Position numbers and translations under genes: made by a program. This document shows positions 1 through 9,700 of a DNA stretch of 32,470 nucleotides, in pieces; the stretch's first letter is position 1; every line of letters begins with the position of its first letter. Below the pieces are notes generated by a model. It searched no databases and had not been told where the DNA came from. It was given only the letters and a program-made list of their open reading frames with translations. This stretch comes from Candidatus Zhuqueibacterota bacterium. GTDB taxonomy: Bacteria; Zhuqueibacterota; Zhuqueibacteria; Residuimicrobiales; Oceaniaggregativiventaceae. The stretch is taken from assembly GCA_014728085.1 (NCBI GenBank), contig WJMF01000215.1, positions 1 to 32,470 of the forward strand. Direction: 5' to 3'.

Positions 1-495
1 AGCGCAATCATTCGGCGGACGGTGAGTGATTCTTTGCAAGCGTATTGGCGATTTGTTCACGAACAGCTTTTTTTACCGCTGGGTATGAAGAGTGCGGTGC
101 TGGAGCCCGATCCTTCCGGTACCTTTGTCGGCTCCTCCTACATGTACGCTACGCCGCGGGATTGGGCCCGGTTTGGCCTCTTTTGCCAGCAGGAGGGCGT
201 ATGGCAGGGCGAGCGTATCCTGCCCGAAGGCTGGATCGACTATTCTACGCGTTTAACGCCTGAATCGAAACATCAGAATTATGGCGCACATTTTTGGCTT
301 GCACCGCAAACCGCGGGAGAAAATGTGCCGCCGTTACCCCGGGATTTGTTTTATCTGGCAGGTCACGATGGTCAATATGTATCTATCGTGCCTTCCCGTT
401 CGCTGGTTATCGTCAGACTGGGTCTCAGCGTGCATACCGGCGTCTGGGATCAAAGTGAATTCGTTCTCCGGGTTCTGGAAGCCATACAATCCTAA
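1..495 (+). CDS. Beta-lactamase-fold serine hydrolase, C-terminal part (5' end outside window)
   Basis: The reading frame is open to the left edge and ends at the TAA at 493-495. A GTG at position 22 is internal, not a convincing start. What is visible is the C-terminal part of a class C beta-lactamase/penicillin-binding-like esterase: the PLGM motif near residue 27, the YATPRDWARFG stretch that precedes the last helices in this family, and GHDGQY followed by a hydrophobic strand, which matches the family's third active-site motif (H-x-G type) near the C-terminus. The catalytic S-x-x-K and Y-x-N motifs would lie upstream of the window. These proteins are usually periplasmic or secreted esterases or peptidases of unknown substrate. 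The gene is followed by an 89-base gap and then the URO-D-like pair, so it may or may not belong to the same operon. Confidence 0.85.
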   Translation, partial: SAIIRRTVSDSLQAYWRFVHEQLFLPLGMKSAVLEPDPSGTFVGSSYMYATPRDWARFGLFCQQEGVWQGERILPEGWIDYSTRLTPESKHQNYGAHFWLAPQTAGENVPPLPRDLFYLAGHDGQYVSIVPSRSLVIVRLGLSVHTGVWDQSEFVLRVLEAIQS

Positions 496-584
496 ATCGC
501 GGGTTATTTATTTTTTTGTAAACAGATGATGACAGCTAAAACGATATCAACCAACCCCTGGTAAAAGAAGAGAAACAGAATAGC

Positions 585-1733
585 ATGCAGGACGGAATAT
601 ATCATCACATCCCGGAAGCGCAAACAAAGTCCGCGAAAAAATTACGCGATACTTATAACCGCAAACCCGGTGCGCCTTTCTTCCATAAAACGTTTGGCCT
701 CTGGATGTGCCTCGATCACTGGTATGAAACCGGTCTGGACAGAAGCGTTGATTTGAATTCGTTTTTTTTACTCGACCCTCCCGGACATCATGAGCTGGGG
801 CAGCTGGGGTGGTGTGAAGCGGCGTTTGTTCCGCATTTTGATGAGATCATCTTAAAAGATCTCGGTGACAAAGAAATCGTTCAGGATATCGCCGGCCGTT
901 CGGTCTTATATTTTAAAGGCAGACGGCATGGTTTTATGCCGGAATACCTCGATCACCCGGTAAAAGACCGCAAAACCTGGGAGGAAAATGTAAAATGGCG
1001 GCTGGATCCGAAAACGCCGGAACGGTGTCAGCTATTAAAAGCACGCATGGATAAAGCCCGCCAGGCGGCGGCAAAAGGCTTGATGATTCAACAGAATCTT
1101 ATCGGAGGCTATATGTATTTGCGCAGCCTTTTCGGACCGGAGCATTTACTCTATGCATTTTACGACAAGCCCGGACTCGTCCATGATTGTATGAAAAGCT
1201 GGTATGAGTTGGCAGACCAGGTCATTGCAAAACATCAACAGGCCGTCACGCTGGATGAACTCTTTATGGCCGAAGATATCTGTTATAACCATGGCCCCCT
1301 GATTTCACCGAATATGATTCAATCATTTTTAGTTCCCTACTATCAGCAACTCGTAGAGAACATCCAAAAGCGGCAACTCGATAAAAACCGGCATTTGTTT
1401 ATTCAAATCGATACGGACGGAAAGGCAACGAGCGTCATCGATCTTTACAGGGATCATATCGGCATGGATGTGATGAGTCCTTTTGAGGTTGCTTCCGGTT
1501 GCGATGTTCGTCATGTCGCCGATCACTATCCCGACTTGGTCATTAGCGGCGGCATTGACAAGCGGGTTCTCAGCAAAGGAAAAACAGAAATCGATCGCTA
1601 TCTGGAGTCTATATTACCCGTTATGCGAAAACGCGGCGGATATATACCCACTGAAGATCATGGTGTTCCTCCGGAAGTGAGCTGGCAAAATTTTCATTAC
1701 TATCGACAGCGTTGTGTCGAGTTTGGAGATTGA
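585..1733 (+). CDS. Uroporphyrinogen decarboxylase-like (URO-D superfamily) protein A
   Basis: A 382-residue protein without signal peptide, therefore probably cytoplasmic. The overall layout is that of the URO-D/MtaA/CmuA superfamily: a TIM-barrel protein with a late GG-x-D segment (ISGGIDKRVL) and a typical C-terminal helix after a GGYIPTEDHGVP loop. It is not a housekeeping HemE: the HemE N-terminal arginine signature is absent. The corrinoid methyltransferases of the superfamily use H-x-C-G to bind zinc; at the matching place (near residue 275) this protein has QIDTDG, so methyl-transfer chemistry of the MtaA type is not supported. The start ATG has only a weak purine-rich region (AAGAG) upstream. 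A 36-base gap separates it from a second, divergent member of the same superfamily, and both precede glycosidase and transporter genes. Substrate unknown. Confidence 0.85.
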   Translation: MQDGIYHHIPEAQTKSAKKLRDTYNRKPGAPFFHKTFGLWMCLDHWYETGLDRSVDLNSFFLLDPPGHHELGQLGWCEAAFVPHFDEIILKDLGDKEIVQDIAGRSVLYFKGRRHGFMPEYLDHPVKDRKTWEENVKWRLDPKTPERCQLLKARMDKARQAAAKGLMIQQNLIGGYMYLRSLFGPEHLLYAFYDKPGLVHDCMKSWYELADQVIAKHQQAVTLDELFMAEDICYNHGPLISPNMIQSFLVPYYQQLVENIQKRQLDKNRHLFIQIDTDGKATSVIDLYRDHIGMDVMSPFEVASGCDVRHVADHYPDLVISGGIDKRVLSKGKTEIDRYLESILPVMRKRGGYIPTEDHGVPPEVSWQNFHYYRQRCVEFGD

Positions 1734-1752
1734 TACGGAAAGGGTTCAAAAT

Positions 1753-1770
1753 ATGAAACAGGCGATTTAA
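1753..1770 (+). promoter_or_regulatory. Five-codon leader ORF overlapping the next start (possible translational coupling)
   Basis: An ATG at 1753 is preceded by GGAAAGGG at a good distance (8 bases) and opens a five-codon frame (MKQAI) ending in TAA at 1768-1770. The last A of this stop is the first base of the ATG of the following gene (TAATG). The following gene has no Shine-Dalgarno of its own close to its start, so ribosomes may reach it by terminating and restarting here. This is an interpretation of sequence layout only. Confidence 0.3.
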
Positions 1771-2864
1771 TGCTGGATTTTAGTCAAGAGCAATGGCAAA
1801 GTGTAAAAGAGATTTCAAAGCGCTGGTGGCAGGGTGACCTGGAGCGGCCGATTATTCAGGTAAGGCTGGAAGGGAAAAAACCAAAAAGACCAAAACCCGA
1901 GCTGCCACTTTATGTTTTTGATTCGTTTCATGACCTTGCCATACCTGCAGAGACGATAGTCGATCGCCTCGACTATCATCTCCAGTCAACTCTTTATATG
2001 GGTGACGCCTTTCCACAATACTGGCCGAATTTTGGCCCCGGTGTGATGGCTGCCATTCTCGGAGCTTCGCTTCAAAATGGATTGGGTACGGTATGGTTTC
2101 ATCCTCCTGATGAGCGGGAGATCGGGGAAATTTATTTTTCTATTGATACAAATAACGTCTGGTACCAGCGTATTTTATCATTGATCCAAGCAGCATCGAA
2201 ACGCTGGCAGGGAACGGTTCAGATCGGCATGACGGACCTGGGGGGTAATCTGGATATTTTATCAGCATTTCGACCCGGAGAAAAGTTGATTTATGATCTT
2301 TATGATCAACCACAGCAAGTTGAACGTTTACTTGAGAAAGCACATGCCCTGTGGTGGGAATGCTTTGAGCAGATGCATGCTTTGACCACACCTGACAACC
2401 CCGGTTATAGCTGCTGGACACCTCTATATTCAGAGCAGAGTTATTATATGCTGCAATGCGATTTTTCTTACATGCTCAATCCGCATTTATTCGACTCTTT
2501 TGTCAAACCCGAGCTGGTTGCTTCAGCGAACAAGCTCGGAAATGCTTTTTATCATCTGGATGGCCCCGGACAGCTGCCGCATCTGGATTCAATATTGGGG
2601 ATCAAGGCGATAAAAGGCGTGCAATGGATTCCCGGAGCCGGCCAACCCGACGTTTCGCAATGGCCATGGGTTTATCAAAAGATTTTGGGCGCAAACAAGT
2701 TGACGCAAATTTTCAATCATCAATGCCATGATGATCTCGATTTTCTCGATCAATTGGCGGATCAACTGGGTACGCTGAAGAATGTTGCCTATATCTATCA
2801 GGGCCATATTTCGCAGGAAAAAAAGATGGAAAAATTATTGCTTAAATATGGCGCTCTTAAATGA
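1770..2864 (+). CDS. Uroporphyrinogen decarboxylase-like (URO-D superfamily) protein B
   Basis: A 364-residue cytoplasmic protein. It opens with FSQEQWQSV and a WWQGDLERP stretch, and contains YHLDGPGQLPHLD (His262, Asp264) followed by IKGVQWIPGAGQP. This set of motifs is characteristic of a URO-D-superfamily branch often labelled as trimethylamine-corrinoid-like or simply URO-D family. In zinc-dependent corrinoid methyltransferases the corresponding motif is H-x-C-G; here it is H-L-D-G, so the cysteine ligand is missing. It is clearly distinct from the upstream neighbour, not a recent duplicate. The chosen start gives the usual N-terminus of this branch and overlaps the stop of a five-codon leader. 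No corrinoid-binding protein lies nearby, so the actual reaction cannot be named; the position next to glycosidases suggests a role in metabolism of a modified sugar or glycoside. Confidence 0.85.
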   Translation: MLDFSQEQWQSVKEISKRWWQGDLERPIIQVRLEGKKPKRPKPELPLYVFDSFHDLAIPAETIVDRLDYHLQSTLYMGDAFPQYWPNFGPGVMAAILGASLQNGLGTVWFHPPDEREIGEIYFSIDTNNVWYQRILSLIQAASKRWQGTVQIGMTDLGGNLDILSAFRPGEKLIYDLYDQPQQVERLLEKAHALWWECFEQMHALTTPDNPGYSCWTPLYSEQSYYMLQCDFSYMLNPHLFDSFVKPELVASANKLGNAFYHLDGPGQLPHLDSILGIKAIKGVQWIPGAGQPDVSQWPWVYQKILGANKLTQIFNHQCHDDLDFLDQLADQLGTLKNVAYIYQGHISQEKKMEKLLLKYGALK

Positions 2865-2991
2865 CGGGAAAAGGGCCCGTGTTAAACAGTGGGTTATTGG
2901 AAAAAGTGTATATAGAATTAACCTTGCAGCTGTTCTATAAACAAGGTCCTCAACACGGACAAACCAATCACCATCAACATTGAGGAGTGAT

Positions 2992-4533
2992 TTGAAGTAT
3001 ATTGCGATTTTTCATGCGAATTTAAACTATGCCTACCTGACACCGGACCGGTATGAGTTTGTTATTCGCAATGCTTATGAAATGATCATTGACACCATGC
3101 AGGAGCGGTTTGCCGGCACGCCTTATGTTTTTGAAGCTTCCGGCTATACGATTGAACAGATGGCGATGAGAACCCCGAATGTGATAAATAAATTAAAAAG
3201 CGCTATCGATTGCGGGCAGTGTGAATTTATGGGGTCGCCATATGCACATCCCATGCTGGCCAATTTTCCAAAAGAGGATGGACTCTGGTCACTGCGGTTT
3301 GCTCTGGAATGTTATGAAAAATATCTCGGCGTTCGACCATCGAGTTTCTGGAATCCGGAATGTGGCTGGCATTCTCAGGTAGCGGAACAGGTCATCGAGA
3401 GTGGCTATGAGAATCTCCTGGGTGATTTTGAGGCCTTTAGCCATGCCCATAATCCGCAGGGAAAGCCGGTGCGGCCGCAGATATACGAGAGCGATTATAC
3501 GGCCAAGCCCGCGTTTTACAATTTTTCGTTTGAATACGATCTTCCCGGAGACGAGGCGGCCATTCATTTTCCTTTCAACCGGCTTTACGGCATGAAAACC
3601 GACGCATTGCGCCTCTTTTTGCGCACCGACAGGGTCGCGCAATTTGGGGTACGATATTTTATGGGAATGCAGGGTTACAGTTTGGATAAATATCTCGATC
3701 TTATCGATAAATATTCAGCCCAAACGCAGAATCAGCCGGAAGGTGCCTTGATTATCTTTGCTGATGATGCTGAATATATCGGTACCAACGGATGGTTTCG
3801 CCTGAAATATCAAAATGAACCGGATCGCGTTTTTGAACCCACGCCGGAATCGCATCAGCGCTTGATCGATCTGGTCCGTGCATGCTCTCAACGGGGAGAA
3901 TTTACGACCTTTGAGCGCGCCTGCCGTCAACTGCCGGTAACGACTGAAACGCTTGCATTTGATGATGATTCGGCCTGGCACGGTGCCCGGGCGTCCACCT
4001 GGGCAACGACACCGATGGCCAAATTGCTCAGGCCCTGGCAGGAACGGGTAAGAGCAAAGCTGAAAGCGCTCGAGTCATCGCTTGCGCCCGAACAGAAGAA
4101 AAGAGCCTGGTTCCATTTGACAAATTCATATAATTCTGACGGGCAGTGGCCTCCGACCTTGCCGGAGGCGCCCCATATTGTTCATCCTTACAACTATAGC
4201 TACTGCTTTGAACACCTCTTACAGGCTGATTTGTTGGTTGGGGGAGTGGATCGGGAGACATTATCTACAGATGCAGCCCAAACCATTGAGCATATTTTGG
4301 AACCACAGCAAAAGCTGGTTTTGGAAAAAGCCGAACACATCCTGCAATCAGGGCAAGACGCGGAAAAAGTCAAAGCACTTGAGGCTCAAACGCTGATCAA
4401 AAAATCCCGGGAAACACCCCCTGGCGGGGAAACCCGGGTGAGGATTCTCTATCCGTCGGAATACCTGGTCCGCGCCAATGCCCTTGTCGAGGCGAGAAGG
4501 CTGGTGGGGGGAGTTGAAATAGAAGAGTCGTAA
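2992..4533 (+). CDS. Glycoside hydrolase family 57-type protein
   Basis: About 513 residues, no signal peptide, therefore probably cytoplasmic. GH57 landmarks appear in order: an early H-x-N segment (FHANLNY), the CEFMGSPYAHP stretch, then SFWNPECGW, whose glutamate (about residue 123) matches the family nucleophile, and FADDAEYIG, whose aspartate matches the acid/base. The C-terminal half is helical, as in other GH57 enzymes. Family members are amylases, alpha-galactosidases, branching enzymes or glucanotransferases; which activity applies here cannot be told. I prefer the TTG at 2992, which has GAGGAG four bases upstream; an in-frame TTG at 2980 would add four residues but has no ribosome binding site. 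The preceding 127-base gap holds only a short GC-rich hairpin (2864-2880) without a T tract. The gene is followed 58 bases later by a symporter gene. Confidence 0.85.
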   Translation: MKYIAIFHANLNYAYLTPDRYEFVIRNAYEMIIDTMQERFAGTPYVFEASGYTIEQMAMRTPNVINKLKSAIDCGQCEFMGSPYAHPMLANFPKEDGLWSLRFALECYEKYLGVRPSSFWNPECGWHSQVAEQVIESGYENLLGDFEAFSHAHNPQGKPVRPQIYESDYTAKPAFYNFSFEYDLPGDEAAIHFPFNRLYGMKTDALRLFLRTDRVAQFGVRYFMGMQGYSLDKYLDLIDKYSAQTQNQPEGALIIFADDAEYIGTNGWFRLKYQNEPDRVFEPTPESHQRLIDLVRACSQRGEFTTFERACRQLPVTTETLAFDDDSAWHGARASTWATTPMAKLLRPWQERVRAKLKALESSLAPEQKKRAWFHLTNSYNSDGQWPPTLPEAPHIVHPYNYSYCFEHLLQADLLVGGVDRETLSTDAAQTIEHILEPQQKLVLEKAEHILQSGQDAEKVKALEAQTLIKKSRETPPGGETRVRILYPSEYLVRANALVEARRLVGGVEIEES

Positions 4534-4591
4534 AACCAGTATCAATATAACGCTTAAAAAATTCGAACTACATTGAGAAAAGGACCTGATA

Positions 4592-6778
4592 ATGTTTGGA
4601 CTGGCAATTGTCGATGTGATTACGATTTGCGTTTACTTTCTCTTTGTCATCATAATTGGATATTGGGCTTCGCGCCGCATTCAAAGTCAGGAAGACTATT
4701 TTCTTGGGGGTCGGCGTTTCGGGAAATTTGTTCAAACCTTTGCGGCGTTTGGCCAGGCCACATCTGCAGAAAGTGCGGTGGGTATATCTGTTATCGTTTA
4801 TCGTAACGGATTGGCCGGCGTCTGGCAGACCCTGACCGGTGTCTTTGGACTTCCCATGTACTGGATTACATCGGTCTGGTACCGGCGCATGCGTCTTTTA
4901 ACGCTCGGGGATTTTTTCGAGGAGCGCTTTCAATCCAAAGGTCTGGCAGCTCTCTACGCCTGGATCAGTGCCGTTTTTTTTATGATTGTCATAGGACTGG
5001 GATTCACCTCCATGACCAGAACCATCACAGCCATTGCCGCTAAACCGCTCGAAGAACTCACAGCGGCTGAACGGGCAGAATACGGCCGGGCTAATGAATT
5101 GGCCGGACTTGAAAATTCTGATGCGAGATTGCTCAGTTCTGAAGAATTGCGTCAACTGGAGTTGCTGCGTTTGGAAAATCCCCGTAAAGAATTCTCCTAT
5201 ATCAATGAGGATATATTGATTTGGGTGGTGGCTTTAATCGTGATTCTCTATGCGGTATTCGGCGGACTGGAGGCCGCTTTTATTACCGATACGCTGCAGG
5301 GAATTTTTATCCTTATTTTATCTCTCATGTTATTACCCTTTGCTTACGGAAAGATCAATGATATCTATGGCACCAGCGGATTGAGTGGTATTGTTGAAAC
5401 CGCCAAAGCGAGACTTCCGGAAGCAAATTTTGAGATATGGGGTTCGCCTCTGATGGTGGATTTTACCTGGTATTATATCCTGGCGATTACGGTGATGACG
5501 TTAATCAATACTGCAATACAGGCAAATCAACTGACCGCCTGTGGATCGGCCAAAGATGAATATACGGCCCGGTTTGGTTTTACCACTGGTATTTATCTGA
5601 AACGATGGGCGACCCTGTTATGGGGCGTTTCTGCCTTGTTGCTGGTGGTGCTCTATATGGATGTTGTAAAAAATCCGGATTATTTATGGGGATATGCCTG
5701 CCGGGATCTGCTGGGGCAGTTGGGAATTGGCCTTGTCGGGTTGATGATCGCCTGTCTGATGGCAGCTTTAATGTCTACTGCAGATGCCCTGATGCTTACC
5801 ACTGCCAGTTTGCTGACTCGTAACTTTTTTCGCCCGATTTTTCCGGGAAAATCGGAAAAGAGCTATATATGGGCCGGACGCGCAATCGGATTTCTGATTA
5901 TTATCGGAGCGGTGTTAATTGCCAGTCAGTTTGATAATGTTTTCCAGATGTTGAAAATGATATGGGAATTTAATATTATTATGGCTGCAGCCTTTTGGGT
6001 GGGATTGAAATGGAGGCGGGCCACGCGCGCCGGCGCCTGGGCATCTATGACAAGTGCGTTGTTGTTTTTCGTCGTGTTACAAGTTCTTGTTCCCATGATC
6101 CCCGGAGTAAAGAGACACCCCTATCTTCTCAAAACCATTGAACCGATGACACTGGTAAGAACATATACCGCTCGTGATGTTGATGTACAAAAGCGGCAGC
6201 AGGAAATATCAGATTGGGATCAGTTAAACGATCGCGGCCTGACACAGGAGCCTCGCCCTTTGCCTCTGGTCGCCGGGCTAAGTTTTCAATCCACCTTTAA
6301 AACACCGAAAAAGTCGATCTTTTGGACAAAAGGATTAAAGATCGACAACCAAAACCGGGTTTATGGATCAGGAATGCTCAGCCTGGAGCTGGTAATTCTC
6401 GACAGAATCGGTTTTGCTCTGGCAAAAAACACTTATGCTATGAACGAAACGATAAGAATTATGATACGAACATGGATGCCTTTTTTGGTCATTATTTTGG
6501 TTTCTCTGGGCACAACACCGGACGACAAACGACAACTCGATCGCTTTTTCGTTAAAATGAAAACACCAGTTCAGAGCGATCGACAGAAAGACGAAGAGGA
6601 GATGAAAAAATCTTATGCCTATCCCAATCGCTTTGATCATAAGAAATTGTTTCCCAATACGCAGCTGGAGTTTACCCGGCTTGATCGCATGGATTGGCGC
6701 GGGATTATTGCCTTTTTATTTGGTGGCATGTTGATTTTGATGGTGTTATATTTGGTCTCATACCTGGGACGATATTAA
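4592..6778 (+). CDS. Sodium:solute symporter (SSS family) with long loops
   Basis: A 728-residue polytopic membrane protein, longer than the usual 450-600 residues of this family. The N-terminus shows the typical first helix followed by YFLGGRRFG, then FAAFGQATSAESAVG, the conserved region of SSS proteins; later GGLEAAFITDTLQG and LMAALMSTADALML match the family's central and late signatures. Two features are unusual: a charged insertion of about 60 residues (roughly 148-206, rich in Glu, Arg and Leu) between transmembrane segments, and a long hydrophilic stretch (about 520-620) before the last helices. Near residue 651 it carries FFVKMKTPV, a motif shared with the second symporter at 25115. 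The ATG is preceded by AAAGGA at seven bases. Its place between a GH57 and a GH2 gene suggests import of a sugar or glycoside with Na+. Confidence 0.93.
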   Translation: MFGLAIVDVITICVYFLFVIIIGYWASRRIQSQEDYFLGGRRFGKFVQTFAAFGQATSAESAVGISVIVYRNGLAGVWQTLTGVFGLPMYWITSVWYRRMRLLTLGDFFEERFQSKGLAALYAWISAVFFMIVIGLGFTSMTRTITAIAAKPLEELTAAERAEYGRANELAGLENSDARLLSSEELRQLELLRLENPRKEFSYINEDILIWVVALIVILYAVFGGLEAAFITDTLQGIFILILSLMLLPFAYGKINDIYGTSGLSGIVETAKARLPEANFEIWGSPLMVDFTWYYILAITVMTLINTAIQANQLTACGSAKDEYTARFGFTTGIYLKRWATLLWGVSALLLVVLYMDVVKNPDYLWGYACRDLLGQLGIGLVGLMIACLMAALMSTADALMLTTASLLTRNFFRPIFPGKSEKSYIWAGRAIGFLIIIGAVLIASQFDNVFQMLKMIWEFNIIMAAAFWVGLKWRRATRAGAWASMTSALLFFVVLQVLVPMIPGVKRHPYLLKTIEPMTLVRTYTARDVDVQKRQQEISDWDQLNDRGLTQEPRPLPLVAGLSFQSTFKTPKKSIFWTKGLKIDNQNRVYGSGMLSLELVILDRIGFALAKNTYAMNETIRIMIRTWMPFLVIILVSLGTTPDDKRQLDRFFVKMKTPVQSDRQKDEEEMKKSYAYPNRFDHKKLFPNTQLEFTRLDRMDWRGIIAFLFGGMLILMVLYLVSYLGRY

Positions 6779-6793
6779 AGCGAGAAAAAAGGT

Positions 6794-9700
6794 ATGCAAC
6801 AAAACGGAGATGTTTTTGCTCAAATAGCCGCCAAACGGTTACAACAACGCAATGCGGAACTGACAGAACCCAATCCGCCGTCGCTTGCTCCTGTATCACT
6901 TCCTGTTGAGCCGGGTTCCAAACAGGCCTTTATCCCGCCCTCTCGACGCGATTCAGACAGAGAGCTCGACAGTGATTTGAAAACGCTTGAGGAAAAATAC
7001 CTGCCGTTTTTACAGAGCTGTGCTCCTCAACTTGATGACTATCGTTTCCGGCTTGCCTTAACCACTTTCGATTGGCGTCCGGAAAAGGATTCGGACCGCA
7101 GGAATTTTGCCGGTGTGGTGGACGGAACGGGTGAATGGCAACAGGTTTCGATTCCTCATTATGGCCCCCCGGTTGGCCGGGCAGCCACTCTTTATCGAAC
7201 CACGTTTCGCCCCGGTGAAGAAATGCTAAACGCCGGATCATTGTTTATCCATTTCAAGGGAGTGGATTATAAAGCTCATCTTTTTATCAACCATGCTTAC
7301 GTCGGCTCACACGAGGGATTTTTCGCTCCCTTTGAGTTTGATATCACACCCCATGTACATCCGGAAGAGAATGTGATTGTCGTTCGGGTTGAAAACGATT
7401 TCATTTTTATGGGCAATCGCAGTAAAAGCGGTAAAGTGATGGAAGGGGATAAAAATTATGCTGCGACCGGATGCGGGTGGGATGACCCCGATTTCGGCTG
7501 GCACCACTGTCCTTCGGGCATGGGTATTTACCAGAAGGTTTATATCGAGGCGCGTCCGCGGCTGTTTATCGGGGATGTTTTCGCAAGGCCGATGCCGGAA
7601 AAGCAGGAGGTCCGAATAAGCGTATCGCTCCATAATGCGGATACGGACTATAAGCAATTTGCCTTCAGGTTATCGCTTTATGGTGAGAATTTCAAATCCT
7701 GTGTTTTCAAGGATTTTATTTTTCAGCCCCGGAGCATGGATGTTCCCGGTTTGGGAGATGTGCAAAAAGACGGCAATAAAGAGGTGATTCTGTCAGCAGG
7801 ACCGGGGGAGAATGAATATATTATCCCCCTTGTTATTGGCGAGATGCGGCAATGGGAGCCGGAAAATCCATGGTTGTATCAGCTGCAGATTACGCTGCTC
7901 GATAAAGAGGACAATCCAGTGGATGCGGCATCGCAGGTCTTTGGCATGCGTTCTTTTGAGATGGATACGACCCGGGAACCCAAAGGTCGGTTCTGCCTGA
8001 ATCAGATACCGGTCAAATTGCGCGGTGTGAATACAATGGGACATTTACAACAATGCGTCCTGAAGGAGGATTGGCATCAACTCGTGGAGGATATTTTACT
8101 GGCCAAACTCTGTCATGTCAATTTTTTAAGATTTACCCAACGGCCGGTTCAGGCGGAAATTTATGATTTTTGCGACAGACTGGGGATGATGACCCAGACC
8201 GATCTGCCGTTATTCGGGGTGGTTCGGCGGAATCGGGTTTGGGAGGTCGTACGCCAGGTGGAAGAGATGGAAAAATTGATCCGTTCTCACCCCTGTAATG
8301 TCCTCGTCTCATACATCAATGAACCGTTTCCCAACGCCATGGGTAGACCCCACAGACATTTGAGCCGCCCGGAGCTCGAAGCGTTTTTCCGGGCCGCTGA
8401 TATCGCCATTTTGAAAAATAATCCGGACCGGGTCATTAAACCCGTGGATGGAGATTATGACCCACCGGCTCCCGGTCTTCCGGACAATCACTGTTATTGT
8501 GGCTGGTATATCGGGCATGGAATAGACCTGGGGAGATTGCACAAGGGATATTGGCAAAAGGTCAAACCCGGCTGGTTGTATGGATGCGGAGAATTCGGTT
8601 CGGAAGGACTGGATTCCCAAGAGGTGATGCGAAAATACTATCCCAAAACGTGGTTGCCCGAGTCACTAACGGATCCCCGGCAATGGACGCCGGATAAAAT
8701 TATTAAAGCGCAAAGCGGCTGGTTTCACTATATGTGGTTTGAGACACCGGAAGATCTTAACGGTTGGATCAAGGCGAGTCAGGCGCATCAGGAATGGATT
8801 ACCCGTTTAATGACGGAAGCGTTCCGCCGCGACAATCGTATGGTTTCCTTTGCTCTGCACCTTTTAATCGACGCGTTTCCCGCCGGCTGGATGAAGGCGG
8901 TAATGGATGTAGACCGCCGTCCCAAGCCGGCATATTTTGCTTTTCGGCATGCCCTTGCACCGTTGATGACAAGTCTGCGCAGCGACCGCAATGCTTTTTT
9001 CAGTGGAGAAGAGATAAAAGTTGAGGCATGGGTTTGTAACGACCTGCATAGTGTTCCACCGGATGCACGCCTCTGTTACCACATGCAAGTCGGGAAGGAG
9101 ATTGTTGCCTCCGGAACGGTGCCGGCAAAGGTTAAACCATTTTCAAGTACATTTCAGGGCTTTATACATTTTCACGCTCCCCGGATTAACCATCGCAAAA
9201 AAGCGATTATACGACTGGCACTGGTTACAGACAAAGTCCTTCATCACACTTTTCTGGAGCTGGATCTTTTTAAGGAGATTGAGCCTGTTTCCCGCGCCGT
9301 GCGCGTTATCGGGAGGCCTGATGGAAAAGCAGCCGTATTGATCGGAGCACTTGGGTATACGACGACGGATAACAGCTCTGTAAAGCGTTCAGATGTGATT
9401 GTCATCGATGACTGGAAAACGTACACTGATATGAAAGAAGAGATCGACCTTGCCGTAACCGGGGGAGCAGTTGCTGTTTTTATCGAACTGTCTCCCGGCT
9501 TTTGTCAAATCGATGGTGATCAAATCGAAGTACAGAAAGCCGGGATGGGTCCCCGGCATTTTGTTTCGCGCAATACAAAGCATGAGCTGGTTAACGGGTT
9601 CCAACCTCATGATTTTAAATTTTGGTATGAGAGTAAATCGGGATATCCGACACCGCTATTGTCCTCGGTTTTCATTACAGCGGGCTGGCAAGCTGTTTTA

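Noticed and set aside
585-1733. Annotation of the URO-D-like protein as HemE (heme synthesis)
   Set aside because: The N-terminal HemE signature is missing and the gene stands in a glycoside operon beside a second family member.
2864-2880. Short hairpin ACGGG/CCCGT after the second URO-D-like gene, considered as terminator
   Set aside because: Five base pairs and no T tract; the next gene follows on the same strand and is probably co-transcribed.
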